DNA of 51,290 bases. Origin: a virus. The position numbers and the translations under genes are program-made. The stretch spans positions 1-51,290 of IMG/VR virus record IMGVR_UViG_3300046512_000094. One strand, written 5' to 3'. Shown piece by piece: positions 32,755 to 39,707 of this stretch. The notes beneath the pieces are model-generated. The model was not told the DNA's origin, ran no database searches, and worked only from the letters and a program-made list of their open reading frames with translations. The first letter of the stretch is position 1; every line of letters begins with the position of its first letter.

Positions 32755-33533
32755 TGCGCAGCCCTCCGCTGATATTCGGCCGCAGCGTCGAGCTGGCGGT
32801 TTATGCGTTCGTTCAGATCCCGGCGAGTGGCGCGAATGCGGTGATCCTTGACCAGTTGGCGCTGGGCGGCCTTGACCTTCAGGTCGCGTTTGATCGCATC
32901 CAGCTTTTCCCGGAAGTCAGCAGATGGCGTGGCGGCCTTGCCGGTGATCAGTCCGGCAATGGCAAGGCCCTCCTGAGTGACCGGCACGACGTTGAGGTCG
33001 GCCAGGTACACAGCGCCACGCTCCTGAGGGATGCGTTTCATCTGCACAGCGGCCGTGATGGCCTCGACACGGCGATTGGCGTCGAATCCGATGGAGACGT
33101 GCCAGTTGACCGGGATCGCGTCTTCACGGGCCTTGGAGACCAGCCTTTCGTAGGAGCTGATGAAGGCCATGCGAGCGCCGACCTTGTCGCCTACGTTGAG
33201 GACTGGCCGGGCAGCGCCGAGGGCCACTTGGATTTCATCGGTCATCACCACGGTGTCGAATTCATCGTTCGATGCGAGGGCAATGGCCCATGCCTCGTCC
33301 TTGCCCGGACGGCCGTCGGCGGCGTGAATGCGACCCAGCACAGCAGCCAAGGTCAGCTTGCCGGTCAGCTCCTTGCGGCATGACCACAGCGCATTGGCGA
33401 TCACGTCCATGTCGTAGTCAGCGAGGTCTTCGGCCATCAGCTTGGCGGCAGGACCGCTCAGGGTCTGGCCCAGGGTTTCAGCAGTGGCGCAGATGGCCAT
33501 GCTCAGATCAGCGATTTCGGCGAAGGAAAGCAT
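32751..33533 (-). CDS. Putative helicase-loader-like replication protein, 260 aa
   Basis: ATG at 33533 is fixed by a strong GGAGGTG 7-8 bases upstream. Residues 10-70 (AKLMAEDLADYDMDVIANAL, WSCRKELTGKLTLAAVLGRI) look like the small helical domain of phage helicase loaders/inhibitors (G39P/DnaT-like), and the C-terminal 60 residues are basic and helical (KRDLKVKAAQRQLVKDHRIR). Directly behind the O-like initiator, in the position of lambda P. Function is inferred from place and this resemblance. Confidence 0.55.
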   Translation of the reverse strand: MLSFAEIADLSMAICATAETLGQTLSGPAAKLMAEDLADYDMDVIANALWSCRKELTGKLTLAAVLGRIHAADGRPGKDEAWAIALASNDEFDTVVMTDEIQVALGAARPVLNVGDKVGARMAFISSYERLVSKAREDAIPVNWHVSIGFDANRRVEAITAAVQMKRIPQERGAVYLADLNVVPVTQEGLAIAGLITGKAATPSADFREKLDAIKRDLKVKAAQRQLVKDHRIRATRRDLNERINRQLDAAAEYQRRAAQ

Positions 33534-34650
33534 TGCTCTCACCTCCGGCTGTGATCATGGCGTGGGCGTGCTGGGCGGCGTTGATGTTGGCCTGGGTGTT
33601 CTCCATCTGGCGGGCAGTGACGGCGTTGACCTGTCGGCCGGTGATCCACTGCGTTCGAATCCCTTCCGCCCTGGCGACCAGCAGGCCGAACTCATGCGAG
33701 GACCGGATGAAGAACGAGTCGTTGATGGTCACGTAGAAAGCGGCAACGTTCGGCGCCTCTTCAGCCCCGAGGCGCTGCACAAGCTGGGCCACCTGGCCGT
33801 TGACCTTCGCGTTCCGTACCGGCTCAACGCTGTAGCGGTCGAAGTAGGCGTTGGCATACGCAGCCCAGGTGTTGCTGTTGGCAATCTGCGATGGTGTCTT
33901 TTCCTTCGCCGCCTTGGGCTTGAGCACCTTCACGTTCGACGCGCCCGGAGCGGAAGCGACTGGCAAGGGCTTTTGATCTTGGATCGGAGAAGCGGGAATC
34001 AGAGAATCAGAAGAGAGGGAATCAAGAGAGAGGGAATCAGTAGGGCAAGGGGTTGCATGGTTGTCGCAACGTTGAGCCATTCTTGAGTCAACGTTGGATC
34101 GACGATGATCAGACGTTGAATCGCCCTTGATCGAATTACAGGTCGAGCACAGAGTCTGCAGGTTTTCAGACGAATTATCGCCACCCTTAGCGAGCGGGAC
34201 GATGTGATCAATCGAAAGCCTTTCGGTATCTCCGCAGCGCAAGCACGTATGGTTGTCGCGGGCGAAAGTTGACTCCCTGAGCGACGGAGACACGTCGTAA
34301 GAGTGTCGTGTCATTTGAGCGCGACCCGGCGGCGCAGGGATTACGCTCGCAACTTCCTTATGGTGAGGCATTTGATGCTTCGTGAAGCTGTCGATTTGCA
34401 GATAGCGTTTCCCATCAATCTCGTATCGCTGAATGAACCCGAATTCAGCTAAGTCATTGAGCATGCGATCAACATCTACGCTGTCAGCTGGGAACAACGC
34501 CATGCGCAAACGCTTCGGACGATCTTCAAGGCGTCCCTCCCGGTCTGCCTCGGTCCACATACCAATGAAAAGAAGGCGCGTGGCAAAGTCCAGCTCTGCC
34601 AGATGCTCGTTCGAAAAGAAGCCTGGTTTGATGTTGCGGGAACGTGCCAT
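33508..34650 (-). CDS. O-like replication initiator with an internal HNH domain
   Basis: 380 aa from ATG 34650 (TGATG overlap with the antirepressor gene). Residues 1-100: winged-helix initiator type (MARSRNIKPGFFSNEHLAEL, DFATRLLFIGMWTEADREGR, DSFTKHQMPHHKE). Residues about 115-178: a zinc HNH endonuclease (C136, C139, D148-H149, C168, C171). Then a Ser-rich linker whose DNA contains iteron-like repeats, and a C-terminal domain (NTWAAYANAYFDRYSVEPVR). Initiators of this family usually have only a linker where the HNH sits. Confidence 0.8.
   Translation of the reverse strand: MARSRNIKPGFFSNEHLAELDFATRLLFIGMWTEADREGRLEDRPKRLRMALFPADSVDVDRMLNDLAEFGFIQRYEIDGKRYLQIDSFTKHQMPHHKEVASVIPAPPGRAQMTRHSYDVSPSLRESTFARDNHTCLRCGDTERLSIDHIVPLAKGGDNSSENLQTLCSTCNSIKGDSTSDHRRSNVDSRMAQRCDNHATPCPTDSLSLDSLSSDSLIPASPIQDQKPLPVASAPGASNVKVLKPKAAKEKTPSQIANSNTWAAYANAYFDRYSVEPVRNAKVNGQVAQLVQRLGAEEAPNVAAFYVTINDSFFIRSSHEFGLLVARAEGIRTQWITGRQVNAVTARQMENTQANINAAQHAHAMITAGGESNAFLRRNR
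33994..34039. repeat. Iteron-like direct repeats inside the initiator gene
   Basis: Four copies of GRGAATCA starting at 33994, 34002, 34017 and 34032 (spacing 8, 15, 15). Lambda places its origin iterons inside gene O at the same relative spot, so this is a candidate origin. The repeats encode the Ser/Leu/Asp-rich linker; a simple low-complexity coding stretch is the alternative. Confidence 0.4.
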
Positions 34651-35477
34651 CACGCGACCCCCTTGAGTTCTTTGTCGTGTGTGAAGAGGCCGTCCCACGT
34701 TTTCTTCATGGGCAATTCTTTGTTCAGGTAGAGATCATAGAGACGGATCGCGCCCTTCTTCAGCAGCACCGGCGTGTAGGTGAAGAAGGCGTCTTTACCG
34801 TGGGGGGTGACTTCGTGCGCGTGCTCGGTCATGTACTTGTCGCGGGCATAAGACGCCACACGCCAGCGCACACCAGTCTTGCTCTCGTTGTAGAGCCAGT
34901 TGCGACCCTCAAGAGCCCCTCCGACTTGCATCACGTTCACGCCATTCAGCTTTTTGCAGAACTGCGGCGCGGTCATGCCTTCCTGGAAGAGGTTCTCCAT
35001 CTGATGGATCTTGGTTGCCTGAGCCTGATTCTCAGCGCTGAGCAATTGCTGAACTTTTTCAGCAGCCTGCTTTTTCTCGACTTCATCAGCCCAAGCGCGT
35101 GCTGCAGCTGCTGGATTAGAGAAGTCAGGGAGCGTGACGGCTTGGCGTGACTCAAGCTCTTGCCAGCGGTCCACAAGCGCCGCCGTGAACTCGGGAGAGA
35201 GTTGCGCAACAACTACAAAGCTGTCTCGCTTGCAGACCTGGTACTGCTCGACCGCCTGCCCCAAGTGATTCCGGACTTCCCCCAATGGGGGGAGTTCGAT
35301 AGCTCCGCGCGCTGCGAGACGCTCAATTGATTGCTTCACTTTGTCGTGGCGTGACCCGACCAGATCGGCAATTTCCTGAGAGGACATTGAAACGATCCGC
35401 GCCACGTTTTCAGAGATAACAAAACGTGGCGCGGCGTGAATTGATACGGGATTGACATTGTCTTGTTGAGTGCGCAT
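34650..35477 (-). CDS. Rha/antirepressor-type phage regulator, 275 aa
   Basis: N-terminal Rha-like domain: SSQEIADLVGSRHDKVKQSI and ERLAARGAIELPPLGE, then a coiled-coil linker (about 125-160) and a C-terminal antirepressor domain (MTAPQFCKKLNGVNVMQVGG, GVRWRVASYARDKYMTEHAH, KKGAIRLYDLYL). Lies between the Arc-like genes and the initiator, where lambda has cII. The first 30 residues are encoded by one copy of the dispersed inverted repeat (AAPRFVISENVARI), an apparent insertion ahead of the Rha fold. Confidence 0.75.
   Translation of the reverse strand: MRTQQDNVNPVSIHAAPRFVISENVARIVSMSSQEIADLVGSRHDKVKQSIERLAARGAIELPPLGEVRNHLGQAVEQYQVCKRDSFVVVAQLSPEFTAALVDRWQELESRQAVTLPDFSNPAAAARAWADEVEKKQAAEKVQQLLSAENQAQATKIHQMENLFQEGMTAPQFCKKLNGVNVMQVGGALEGRNWLYNESKTGVRWRVASYARDKYMTEHAHEVTPHGKDAFFTYTPVLLKKGAIRLYDLYLNKELPMKKTWDGLFTHDKELKGVA
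35397..35434. repeat. Dispersed CGCGCCAC inverted repeat, copy 3 (in frame)
   Basis: Perfect 14-bp arms CCGCGCCACGTTTT (35397-35410) and AAAACGTGGCGCGG (35421-35434) around a 10-base loop: the best copy. It lies inside the antirepressor gene and is read through as protein without breaking the frame. Confidence 0.9.
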
Positions 35478-35513
35478 TATTCGCTCCAGACATTAGCTGT
35501 AAGTGCTGCACGA

Positions 35514-35541
35514 AAAACCACCATTGCCCGGTGGTTTTTTT
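35514..35541. terminator. Terminator downstream of the cro-side small genes
   Basis: AAAACCACC (35514-35522), 7-base loop, GGTGGTTTT (35530-35538) with T's to 35541 on the plus strand and A's on the other side, so it can work in both directions. On the minus strand it lies between the Arc-like genes and the antirepressor/replication genes, the place of lambda tR1, and implies antitermination or partial read-through. Confidence 0.7.
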
Positions 35542-35605
35542 GTGCCTGCGTTTTTGGAATCAGTTGTCTCATTCAGCAGTTCCTCAAGAGTCCCTCAGGG
35601 GCTAA

Positions 35606-35788
35606 TCAGCCCTTACGAAAGGCCCTAACGTTGCTTCTTGATGGATCTGGGCGGAGTTGAGAAAGTGCTTTATTGATCAAAAACGCGCCCATCTCTTCGG
35701 GCGTGATCCCCTTCAACTTCGCTACATGCTCAAGCTCGGCCCTGCCCCTCATGTCGAGCTGGATTTCCAGCTCTCTTTTTTCAGGCAC
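35606..35788 (-). CDS. Small Arc-like protein, 60 aa
   Basis: GTG start at 35788 set by GGAGGGACT. Sequence MPEKRELEIQLDMRGRAELE, HVAKLKGITPEEMGAFLINK: one beta strand then two helices, the ribbon-helix-helix layout. Second gene after cro. Probably a DNA-binding regulator or an accessory to it. Confidence 0.55.
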   Translation of the reverse strand: MPEKRELEIQLDMRGRAELEHVAKLKGITPEEMGAFLINKALSQLRPDPSRSNVRAFRKG

Positions 35789-35806
35789 AGTCCCTCCTCG
35801 GCTACT

Positions 35807-35995
35807 TCAAGCCACATCAGTCTTCGCGTTAAGCTCTTCCATCATCTGGTTCAGAGCGCGTTCGAGCAGGTCGCGCGCAAGCACAGCCTTTTGGGTTCTG
35901 TGGAACCTGGCCATGGCGGTGAGCAAATCGTCAGCTACCTCGTCGAGGCGCACCTTCGTTGCCTTGTCGTGCAGGTGATTAGGGTCGACGTACAT
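35807..35995 (-). CDS. Small ribbon-helix-helix-like protein, 62 aa
   Basis: Start at 35995 (MYVDPNHLHDKATKVRLDEV) is preferred to the ATG at 36010 because GAAGGAGC lies 5 bases upstream. TKVRLDEVADDLLTAMARFH and QKAVLARDLLERALNQMMEE give a strand and two helices (Arc/MetJ type). Directly behind cro. Likely a DNA-binding regulator of early genes. Confidence 0.6.
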   Translation of the reverse strand: MYVDPNHLHDKATKVRLDEVADDLLTAMARFHRTQKAVLARDLLERALNQMMEELNAKTDVA

Positions 35996-36022
35996 GTGTT
36001 GCTCCTTCATGGTTGGAATTGG

Positions 36023-36247
36023 TTAAGCGGCAGTTAAAGGCTGTTTTTCTGGAGGGAAAGCGTCGTCCAGTGCGCACTTGGCGCCCAGAGCGTTTAAAGC
36101 CTTGACGATGAGTCGGGCCTCACTAAGCCCTACACAGCGCAGGCCGGACTCGTAGTTCGCCAGGCGGGATTGATTCCAGCCGAGCGCCCGGCGCAGTGCT
36201 GCCTGTGTGACGCCAGCCCTCTCGCGGATCATTCGGACTTGATTCAT
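36023..36247 (-). CDS. Cro-like repressor, 74 aa
   Basis: Start at 36247 set by GGAGGAGC seven bases upstream. Helix-turn-helix of the XRE/Cro type: MNQVRMIRERAGVTQAALRR, ALGWNQSRLANYESGLRCVG. Divergent from cI; its promoter PR holds the OR2-like operator in the spacer. It would shut off cI and tune early transcription. Confidence 0.85.
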   Translation of the reverse strand: MNQVRMIRERAGVTQAALRRALGWNQSRLANYESGLRCVGLSEARLIVKALNALGAKCALDDAFPPEKQPLTAA

Positions 36248-36267
36248 CTGGTGCTCCTCCATAATTA

Positions 36268-36315
36268 AACACAGGATAAACACGCATCGTGTTAAAGGCA
36301 AACACAATAAGTGAA
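36268..36315. promoter_or_regulatory. OR region: PR and repressor operators
   Basis: Minus-strand PR: TTGCCT (36296-36301), 17-bp spacer, TATCCT (36273-36278). A perfect operator AACACG-CAT-CGTGTT (36279-36293) fills the spacer. Flanking weaker sites: AACACAGGATAAACA (36268-36282) and AACACAATAAGTGAA (36301-36315). Near-identical operators occur at 38529-38567 (OL). Confidence 0.75.
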
Positions 36316-36350
36316 AGCCGGGTATTTCAATTCGTGATTGAATCCCGCGC

Positions 36351-37181
36351 ATGAACGAATCTTTAGCGCAGCGCATAAAGCGCCTCAGGAAAAAAGCTGG
36401 CCTATCGCAGGCTCAGCTAGCGGAAGCGTGCGGCTGGAAGTCGCAGTCTCGTGTTGGTAATTACGAAGCAGGCACGAGGGAGCCGAACCTGGCTGACATA
36501 GCCTCGATAGCTAAGGCGCTCAAGATCGACGAATTACAACTGTTGATGAGTCTTCCTTCCGCAGAGTATGGACAGCTCGACTTTCCTTCACTTCACGCCC
36601 CCGCCGAACCAGTCAGCGCCGCTGATGCCGTGAGAGCAATGCTTGCCAAGAGCGGGAAGAATGTGCCGGAAGCCTTGAGGCAAAAGATTATTGCTGTGGC
36701 AGAAAGCGAATCCAGCAATGTCATAACCGGGGACTTCTCCCGACCCGGCCTTGTCGGTGACGAGGTTTGGATCGCTCACTACGACATTCGCGGCGCAATG
36801 GGCGGTGGCCAGTCAGTCCATGACTTCCCGGAAATGCTCAAGGACATCCGAGTCAGCCCGAGCCACCTGCGCGAACTGGGTGTTGAGTTCGACGAGCACT
36901 ACCACCTGAAGCTTGTGACAGGCTGGGGCCAGTCAATGGAGCCGACGATCAAGCATCGCGACCCGCTGATCGTGAATGTCCACGTCCGCGACTTCATCGG
37001 TGACGGCATCTATCTATTCTTCTGGGACGATCACGTTTACATCAAGCGACTGCAGGTTGCTGACGAGGATCATTTCGAGATGATCTCGGACAACATCAGG
37101 CATAAGGATCGGCTGATTCGCCGGGATATGACCTACGTCCAGGCGCGCGTGCTGCTTGTTTGGAATGCGCACCTTTTGTGA
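36351..37181 (+). CDS. CI-type repressor, XRE domain plus S24 peptidase domain
   Basis: 276 aa. Residues 1-65: XRE helix-turn-helix (RIKRLRKKAGLSQAQLAEAC, GWKSQSRVGNYEAGTREPNL). Residues about 130-270: LexA/S24 fold with catalytic Ser195 (GWGQSMEPT) and Lys232 (HVYIKRL). Between the two domains I see no Ala-Gly or Cys-Gly pair, the usual self-cleavage site; the only AG pairs are inside the HTH. The ATG lacks a ribosome site and follows an inverted repeat TTCAAT/ATTGAA, so its translation may be leaderless or controlled. Confidence 0.9.
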   Translation: MNESLAQRIKRLRKKAGLSQAQLAEACGWKSQSRVGNYEAGTREPNLADIASIAKALKIDELQLLMSLPSAEYGQLDFPSLHAPAEPVSAADAVRAMLAKSGKNVPEALRQKIIAVAESESSNVITGDFSRPGLVGDEVWIAHYDIRGAMGGGQSVHDFPEMLKDIRVSPSHLRELGVEFDEHYHLKLVTGWGQSMEPTIKHRDPLIVNVHVRDFIGDGIYLFFWDDHVYIKRLQVADEDHFEMISDNIRHKDRLIRRDMTYVQARVLLVWNAHLL

Positions 37182-37224
37182 AAATTAATGCTGTATTTCT
37201 TATGACGCCGGGGAGGCGCAATGG

Positions 37225-37935
37225 ATGGCGCGAAGTGATTGGGTGGTATTCGTCGACGAGAGCGGCGATCACAGCCTTGAGTCGATCGATGACAATTACC
37301 CTATTTTTGCTCTCACCTTCTGCCTGATCCACAAGGACGAATACATTGATCGGCTGATGCCGAAGGTCAACCGGCTGAAATTCGATCTATTTGGGCACGA
37401 TCACGTTGTCTTTCATGAATCTGAGATCGTTCGTAAGAAGGGACGGTTTTCAAAGATGGGGAAGGACGATCGAGATGCTTTGCTTGAGCGGTTGTCAGAG
37501 ATAATCGACGCAACGGATTTCGATATCTTCGCTGTGATCATCGATAAGAAGCGCCATAAAAGCCGCTATGCAGATCCAGGCCATCCCTACCATCTCGCAA
37601 TGCAGTTTGGTTTGGAGCGGATTTACAAACACCTGATCGGCCTTGGCGCCCACGCCAAAGAAACTCACTTTGTATTCGAGGCCAGGGGCGGCAAGGAAGA
37701 CGCTGATCTTGAGCTGGCTTTCAGAAGGGTTTGTGACGGCGCGAACTGGGGCCAGAAAAAATATCCCTTCGAGATATGCATAACTGACAAGAAGACAAAT
37801 TCTGTCGGCCTTCAGATTGCTGATCTTACGGCACGCCCAATTGGGCTTTCTGTGCTGCGTCCCGATCAGCCCAACAGGGCATACGATATCTTGAAGACGA
37901 AGATCGGGCGTTACGGAAAGAAGGTTTTCCCATAG
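37225..37935 (+). CDS. DUF3800 protein behind cI, 236 aa
   Basis: Family landmarks: the opening VVFVDESGDHSLESIDDNYP with an acidic motif (FVDESGD), IFALTFCLIHKD, FDIFAVIIDKKRHKSRYADP and the late NSVGLQIADLTARPIGLSVL with QxADL. The fold is RNase H-like with conserved Asp residues. The gene follows cI by 43 bases on the same strand, so it is expected to be expressed in the lysogen. Such cI-linked genes are often exclusion or defence functions. Mechanism of DUF3800 is not established. Confidence 0.8.
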   Translation: MARSDWVVFVDESGDHSLESIDDNYPIFALTFCLIHKDEYIDRLMPKVNRLKFDLFGHDHVVFHESEIVRKKGRFSKMGKDDRDALLERLSEIIDATDFDIFAVIIDKKRHKSRYADPGHPYHLAMQFGLERIYKHLIGLGAHAKETHFVFEARGGKEDADLELAFRRVCDGANWGQKKYPFEICITDKKTNSVGLQIADLTARPIGLSVLRPDQPNRAYDILKTKIGRYGKKVFP

Positions 37936-37948
37936 CCCAGAAAGCGAA

Positions 37949-37977
37949 AGGCCCCTGAGTCAAAGTCTCAGGGGCCT
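37949..37977. terminator. Terminator between convergent cI/DUF3800 and DUF1654 units
   Basis: An 11-bp perfect stem AGGCCCCTGAG/CTCAGGGGCCT with a 7-base loop. T runs are weak on both sides, but position between two convergent transcripts supports the call. The rest of 37978-38104 shows no gene. Confidence 0.6.
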
Positions 37978-38104
37978 AGCGCCGGCCGCGTAGTCGCAAC
38001 CCATTTAGTCTGTCAGCTTTCCGGAAGAGACTCTATCGGTACTCCTCCTTGCTTATGAGACGATTAAAGCATCTGCTAAGTCACGCGTACAGGGATTTTT
38101 AATT

Positions 38105-38425
38105 TCAGAAAGGCGCCGCCGCCTCTGCCTCAAATGCATCGTCCACTTCGACCGGACGCTCCGCATCAGGATCAGCCTCCCAGCGCAGCGTCACCGAATC
38201 ATCCTCGTCGTTGAAAGTCATCTCGATGCCGTCTGTTGCAGATAGCACGCCCATCACCTCCTCCCACTCTCTGTCCCCGTCAGTATCCAGTCGATGGATT
38301 GTTGCCCAGCGCCGCTCTTGGGCGATCGGGTGATTGATCATCGACGACACGCGCAGCCCCAGCCGCTCTACCCCGCTCATTTCCTGCCTCGACGCCGGTC
38401 TCGACTGCTTATGCGCCTTCGCCAT
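38105..38425 (-). CDS. DUF1654 protein under LexA control, 106 aa
   Basis: Start at 38425 (MAKAHKQSRPASRQEMSGVE) set by AAGGAGAAT; the upstream part of the frame is not gene-like. Family pattern: RQEMSGVERLGLRVSSMINH, ERRWATIHRLDTDGDREWEE, TDGIEMTFNDEDDSVTLRW, acidic tail. DUF1654 is typical of Pseudomonas and its phages. A LexA box overlaps the upstream region, and the gene stands alone on the minus strand inside the immunity region, the position of SOS-induced antirepressors such as Tum of phage 186. Functional link is a hypothesis. Confidence 0.8.
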   Translation of the reverse strand: MAKAHKQSRPASRQEMSGVERLGLRVSSMINHPIAQERRWATIHRLDTDGDREWEEVMGVLSATDGIEMTFNDEDDSVTLRWEADPDAERPVEVDDAFEAEAAAPF

Positions 38426-38440
38426 TTCAATTCTCCTTAG

Positions 38441-38456
38441 CTGTACATATATCCAG
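38441..38456 (-). promoter_or_regulatory. LexA (SOS) box
   Basis: CTGTACATATATCCAG, flanked by TA on the right, matches CTGT-N8-ACAG-type LexA sites. It ends 16 bases before the DUF1654 start codon. Only convincing LexA box seen in the intergenic regions. Confidence 0.75.
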
Positions 38457-38528
38457 TAATAGCAAAATAATAGCTCGACCACGAAGCGGGCGTAAACAGA
38501 TTTCCGCCGTGTTTGTTTGCGAAAATAA

Positions 38529-38570
38529 ATCACATTATGTGTTGACGAAATAAACACGATGCGTGATAGT
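38529..38570 (+). promoter_or_regulatory. OL region: early left promoter PL with two operators
   Basis: PL: TTGACG (38542-38547), 17-bp spacer, GATAGT (38565-38570). Operator AACACG-ATG-CGTGAT (38553-38567) fills the spacer, and a second, inverted site ATCACATTATGTGTT (38529-38543) overlaps the -35. These match the OR sites, so CI and Cro should control this promoter. Drives the plus-strand early genes after a leader of about 280 bases. Confidence 0.75.
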
Positions 38571-38707
38571 TCACTCCATCGAGCCACTACAGCGACTCGC
38601 CAGGGCCTCAATCGGGTCTGCGCTCTTTCACAACTTAGACCGCCGAGCCTTCAGGCATAGAAGGCCAGCAGACCCAACAGGGCGAGCTGCAAACAGGTGT
38701 GACGGCC

Positions 38708-38770
38708 ATGAAGCTGTCATTCAAGCGACACGCAGGCCCCAAGCGAAGTGGGAAGCGTGATACCGGATGA
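38708..38770 (+). CDS. Possible 20-residue basic leader peptide
   Basis: ATG at 38708 with AGGTG upstream: MKLSFKRHAGPKRSGKRDTG then TGA. Basic, Lys/Arg-rich, lying in the early leader, where lambda-type phages put N or nut sites. Weakly supported; could be chance. Leader 38571-38858 otherwise has no gene. Confidence 0.25.
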   Translation: MKLSFKRHAGPKRSGKRDTG

Positions 38771-38858
38771 GCGACCGGTGCCTGGCTTGAGTAAGACCGA
38801 ACATTTCACTGATGCAGCTTGGCGACAGGCTGCATTGGGAAGTCAGAGGAGGTGCAGC

Positions 38859-39122
38859 ATGAGCGTGAAAGAAGTTGTGGAAAGCCAGATTCGGGCCTCT
38901 CAAATCTGCCGAGAGCGCTACTCGACCATGAGTGAAGTCGACTGGTTGGCAGGCGGAATAATTTTCACGCTGAAGCATTCAATGAGCGTCCTTAGGGATC
39001 AAGAGCGATTCGCCAAGAAAGCTTATGAGTACATTCAAGAGCTCCGTAATTCTGACAAACACCAGGCTGCAGCAAAGGTTTCAGATTGGCTAGACGCCTT
39101 TGGCAGCCAGGTAGCAGCTTAA
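38859..39122 (+). CDS. First early-left protein, 87 aa
   Basis: Start at 38859 set by a perfect GAGGAGGTG. Sequence MSVKEVVESQIRASQICRER, YSTMSEVDWLAGGIIFTLKH, then a helical end. All helical, no known motif. It is the first full gene under PL, where phages code antiterminators or host-takeover proteins. Confidence 0.65.
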   Translation: MSVKEVVESQIRASQICRERYSTMSEVDWLAGGIIFTLKHSMSVLRDQERFAKKAYEYIQELRNSDKHQAAAKVSDWLDAFGSQVAA

Positions 39123-39152
39123 TTCGCCTATGGGCAATCAGGAGTTAGAGAG

Positions 39153-39545
39153 ATGACACCCGAACAGAAAGTGAAATATCTGATCCTTGAGTGGGCCGAG
39201 AAGTGGGATGGCGAAACAGCTGCAACGTTCGCCGCCCGCACCGGGGAGGAGGTAGACGAGGCATATGACGCGCTGGTCGAGGCTGACGCCCACTGGGACG
39301 CCAAGAGCGAAACCCGCGAGGGCGAGATCGAAACCGGATTGCCTGCCGATGGTGGTCGCCACTACGAGGCCAAGGCTGTAGGTGGACGCCTGCCGGATGA
39401 TTCATGGGTTGGCTGGACTTACTACTACGGCGGCGGGAAGCATTCCGATCCCGACTCTGTCGACTGGATTGAGCATGCCTACGACTTGCTCTGCGTCGTA
39501 GAGGAAAGGGTCATGACCGTTAGAACCTTTACGAAAGCAGCGTAA
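39153..39545 (+). CDS. Conserved phage protein, 130 aa
   Basis: N-terminal helices (MTPEQKVKYLILEWAEKWDG, TGEEVDEAYDALVEAD) and a C-terminal alpha-beta part with SWVGWTYYYGGGKHSDPDSV and WIEHAYDLLCVVEERVMTV. This C-terminal part is widely found in phage early regions. Function unknown. Co-directional with PL. Confidence 0.7.
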   Translation: MTPEQKVKYLILEWAEKWDGETAATFAARTGEEVDEAYDALVEADAHWDAKSETREGEIETGLPADGGRHYEAKAVGGRLPDDSWVGWTYYYGGGKHSDPDSVDWIEHAYDLLCVVEERVMTVRTFTKAA

Positions 39546-39569
39546 CCCATTTCAGCAAGGAAGCCCCTC

Positions 39570-39707
39570 ATGTCCCTAAAACAACTCGCAGTACAAGCAG
39601 CCCGTAACCATAACCATCTGGCTATACGGGAGAAAGAATTCAGTCAAATGGCACTCGCTCAGCGTGATGTATGGATGCGTCTGGCGAGATCGGTAGGAGG
39701 TAAGTGA
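39570..39707 (+). CDS. Tiny basic protein, 45 aa
   Basis: ATG at 39570 with AAGGAAG upstream; MSLKQLAVQAARNHNHLAIR, EKEFSQMALAQRDVWMRLAR. Helical, basic. Its TGA overlaps the ATG of the Lar-like gene by one base (TGATG), which argues that it is real. Function unknown. Confidence 0.55.
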   Translation: MSLKQLAVQAARNHNHLAIREKEFSQMALAQRDVWMRLARSVGGK

